A stretch of DNA of 64,000 nucleotides from Anaspis maculata (Eukaryota > Arthropoda > Insecta > Coleoptera > Scraptiidae). The notes under the pieces were generated by a model. That model saw nothing but the letters and a program-made list of their open reading frames with translations. It ran no database searches and had not been told where the DNA came from. Position numbers and translations under genes: made by a program. This document shows, piece after piece, positions 61,829-64,000 of the stretch; position 1 is the stretch's first letter; each line of letters begins with the position of its first letter. The stretch spans positions 61,687,416 through 61,751,415 of the forward strand of contig OX421966.1 in NCBI GenBank assembly GCA_949128115.1, written 5' to 3'.

Positions 61829-62638
61829 CAGGGTGGAAATGGTGGGAGTGCGAAAATGACCTAACTTCAGCGTGGTGCCATTTCAAGAAAACAAGTCGCA
61901 GAATTTTGCTAGCATATTTTCGAAAAACGTACGTCAATATCTCGAAATATTTTTGAACTTTAGATCATATTTTGTTTTTCCAAGGAGTTATTAATTTTTT
62001 GGAGTTTTTTTAATTTTTCCGTATAGATTCTGCCAGGGCTGTTGCGCATTGACAGGAACGTACATAATAGCTGTATCAAATGTAGGTACCATGAAACAAA
62101 TTAATCCCACCGGCCCTCAGAAGTGGTGAGGACCTAGACCTTTTGAGGGACCATGGCAAATCAAGCATGCTGTGACATTGCATTAAATGTTAAATGGCCC
62201 AGAATGGTTCAAAATGCATCAATGACAAGTATCCGTTGCGTTAATAGCTGTATTACACTACACAATTTCTTGTACAATCTGCCAAAATAGTGTCAAAAAA
62301 CAATGAACTTGATTGTTGATTTGACAGATTGTTCAAGAAATTGTACAAAAAATTGTGTAGTGTAATACAGCTATAAGATTGCCATTGTCACCAGTTTGTA
62401 CCATCATGGGTATTTGTTTTACTGCTCAATTCTCACTCAATAAATCACAAAACAAACAAGAACTCTTTGAAGAAAAAAACTACGATCAGAAGTGCAAAAC
62501 CCGAGGCAAAACCGTTTTGAGATATTGATATATGCTTCCCAGAAATGTGACCTAAATACAAGATTCTGCGACTTGTTTTCTTGAAACGGGATTTTGCTGA
62601 AATCAGGTCTCTTTTGCACTTCTTTAATTGTCACCCTG
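61829..62638. mobile_element. TA-flanked foldback, CAGGGTGGAAAT terminus
   Basis: CAGGGTG after TA at the left and CACCCTG before TA at the right, with long complementary arms (AAGAAAACAAGTCGCAGAAT and ATTCTGCGACTTGTTTTCTT). A smaller palindrome lies inside at 62252-62373. Confidence 0.75.
62252..62373. mobile_element. 122-bp palindrome
   Basis: ATAGCTGTATTACACTACAC is mirrored by GTGTAGTGTAATACAGCTAT. TTAA-like bases surround it. Confidence 0.75.
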
Positions 62639-63148
62639 TATGTCTCTCATGAAGTCAACAATCAGCCGGTTGAAGATGGCGTCTTGTAGTCAAAACATTG
62701 CTTTATCGAACACCATAAAAATGTTCAGAATCGGGCAATTTTTTCTTAAGATATCCCCATTTTTACCGAGGCAGAATTCCGGGGTGGTCCACTTCAATTT
62801 TGGCTCAGTTTAATTTTTGTCTAAATTTTGTGAGAGTCCGGGGCTGGAATCTAAACCTGATTAATTGTGCATTTGCTGCCAAAAACAAGATCATCTTGGG
62901 AAAAAAAGGGATTTGTTTGAGGTCCTTGGTGTCATTCTCCTGATTATACATAAGAGAAGCTCATTTCTTACTAAATTGTATCTCCTGAATCAAAACCCCC
63001 TATCAAAATTTTGATATTAACACGTTTCAACTTGTTATGCAAGAGGAAACATGTTTTTTGGGGTCCTATTTTTGGCAACCTTCAATCTGGACCCGAATAT
63101 GTTCTCCAGAATTTCTAACTTGATAAACCACCATTTTTTCTGAGAAAC
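62639..63148. other. Spacer, no gene
   Basis: AT-rich sequence without recognised features between the foldback and the SINE. Confidence 0.4.
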
Positions 63149-63163
63149 AAGAAGTTTTCAGGA

Positions 63164-63514
63164 GCGGCGGTGGCCGAGTGGTTTTGGTGTTGCCGCGCCA
63201 AGCCAGTCGTGATCTACCGCGCGGGTTCGAATCCCGCCTCGTCCATGGATATTTTGTGTTGTCCGATTGTTCCAAAAATTGTTCCGACCTTACTATGCCA
63301 TATCTGCACCTGTCTGACTACAGCGGTTACAGAAAAAATGGATTTCTGACTACAGAGTTGAGTGCTATCAGAGTACTGAGGCCTCACATAGTTAACAGTA
63401 GGCAATTCAAGTAGAATTAAAACGTGTACCAAAAACCCACTGAATGTCCCGTCGACGCTAATAACCTCGTAGTTGATGCGTCGTAAAACATTCAAAAAAA
63501 AAAAAAAAAAAAAA
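63164..63514 (+). mobile_element. tRNA-derived SINE with 15-bp target duplication
   Basis: The head is tRNA-like, with A box TGGCCGAGTGG (63171-63181) and a perfect B box GGTTCGAATCC (63224-63234), the internal RNA polymerase III promoter. An unrelated body follows, then an uninterrupted A tail from 63494. AAGAAGTTTTCAGGA is duplicated at 63149-63163 and 63515-63529. The acceptor stem does not pair, so this is not a tRNA gene. The head resembles a long-variable-arm tRNA (Ser or Leu type). The perfect duplication suggests a recent insertion. Confidence 0.92.
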
Positions 63515-63529
63515 AAGAAGTTTTCAGGA

Positions 63530-63773
63530 AAAAAAAAGCTCAACAAAAGTGGCGATTTCTTTATTGATGATTATACATACAGAGTATGTTCACACACGTC
63601 ACAAACAAGCAAAAAATGTAAAACACCGCAATACATCAAATGTATCACAACAGAACATCACAAGACATGAATTCATCTAATGTATAAAATGCATTTACAA
63701 TAAGAAAATTTTTAATTTCGGTCTTGAACTTTTCACGATTATGCGTCCGGGTTGAGGATGGTAGTTTATTTAT
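63530..63773. other. Spacer, no gene
   Basis: No recognised features. Confidence 0.4.
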
Positions 63774-64000
63774 TTGGACCCCGCACGTTTTATATGAAAA
63801 AGTGGTTTCGGTGAATTTGGCTAAATTTTTTATATGTTGTAGATCTTGATTCAAGAAATATATTCCTGAAAAATTGGACCCCTCCTATGAACAGTTTTTC
63901 CCCTACACCCCTAATAAGGCCAAAATTAGGAATAGTCTAAAAAATTTTGAAACTCATGAAACTGGTCCAAATCAAACTCGTGATCATGGGAAAAATAATT
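63774..64000. mobile_element. Left arm of another AAGGACCCC foldback, cut by the window edge
   Basis: TTGGACCCCGCACGTTTTAT, then GGCTAAATTTTTTATATGTTGTAG parallels the starts of the elements at 3174 and 35565. The right arm would lie beyond the window. Confidence 0.6.

Noticed and set aside
63164..63246. Functional tRNA gene
   Set aside because: Acceptor stem bases do not pair, and it is followed by a SINE body, A tail and target duplication.

Overview
This window looks like nuclear DNA of an arthropod, most likely an insect. It is AT-rich and intron-bearing, uses GT-AG splice sites and AATAAA polyadenylation signals, and is saturated with transposon relics. The frequent GTAGGTACCTAC-type micro-repeats recall hemipteran or lepidopteran DNA, but nothing here fixes the order. 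There are no operons, bacterial promoters or CRISPR arrays.

The host genes appear to belong to one local family that I do not recognise. Family A genes have a short first exon, a disordered middle and a conserved helical C-terminal domain of about 100 residues: A1 at 10825-13795, a 5'-truncated copy A2 at 39471-39968, A3 at 57419-58497 and A4 at 59448-60295. About 110-155 bases past each A polyadenylation signal (nearer 95-110 for A1, A2 and A4) starts a family B gene: a tiny first exon followed by about 60-residue acidic cassette exons. Every cassette starts and ends in phase 1. B2 joins five exons (40121-56745) into a fully open frame of 317 residues ending in a helical domain exon. B1 carries two frameshifted cassettes, B3 has lost its ATG and is cut by a reverse transcriptase fragment, and B4 runs out of the window. 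The B introns are built from a degenerate repeat of roughly 450-570 bp.

Around and between these genes: 1-9837 holds palindromic MITEs and a 4.58-kb hAT-like element with a perfect 8-bp target duplication. 17889-21627 is a long foldback. 21882-31954 is a palindrome of about 10 kb with a 296-bp tandem array in its right arm and another foldback at its centre. 33800-38781 holds more foldbacks, including three TA-flanked palindromes nested concentrically. 42200-46720 is a nearly intact Jockey-like non-LTR retrotransposon inside a B2 intron. 50092-55288 holds SINE-like and foldback elements. 61829-63514 holds another foldback and a tRNA-derived SINE with a 15-bp target duplication.

The two points most worth following are the tandem A/B locus built from phase-1 cassette exons, and the repeated nesting of TA-target palindromic elements at the centres of older palindromes. 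All calls come from reading the sequence by eye. No alignments, database searches or expression data were available.
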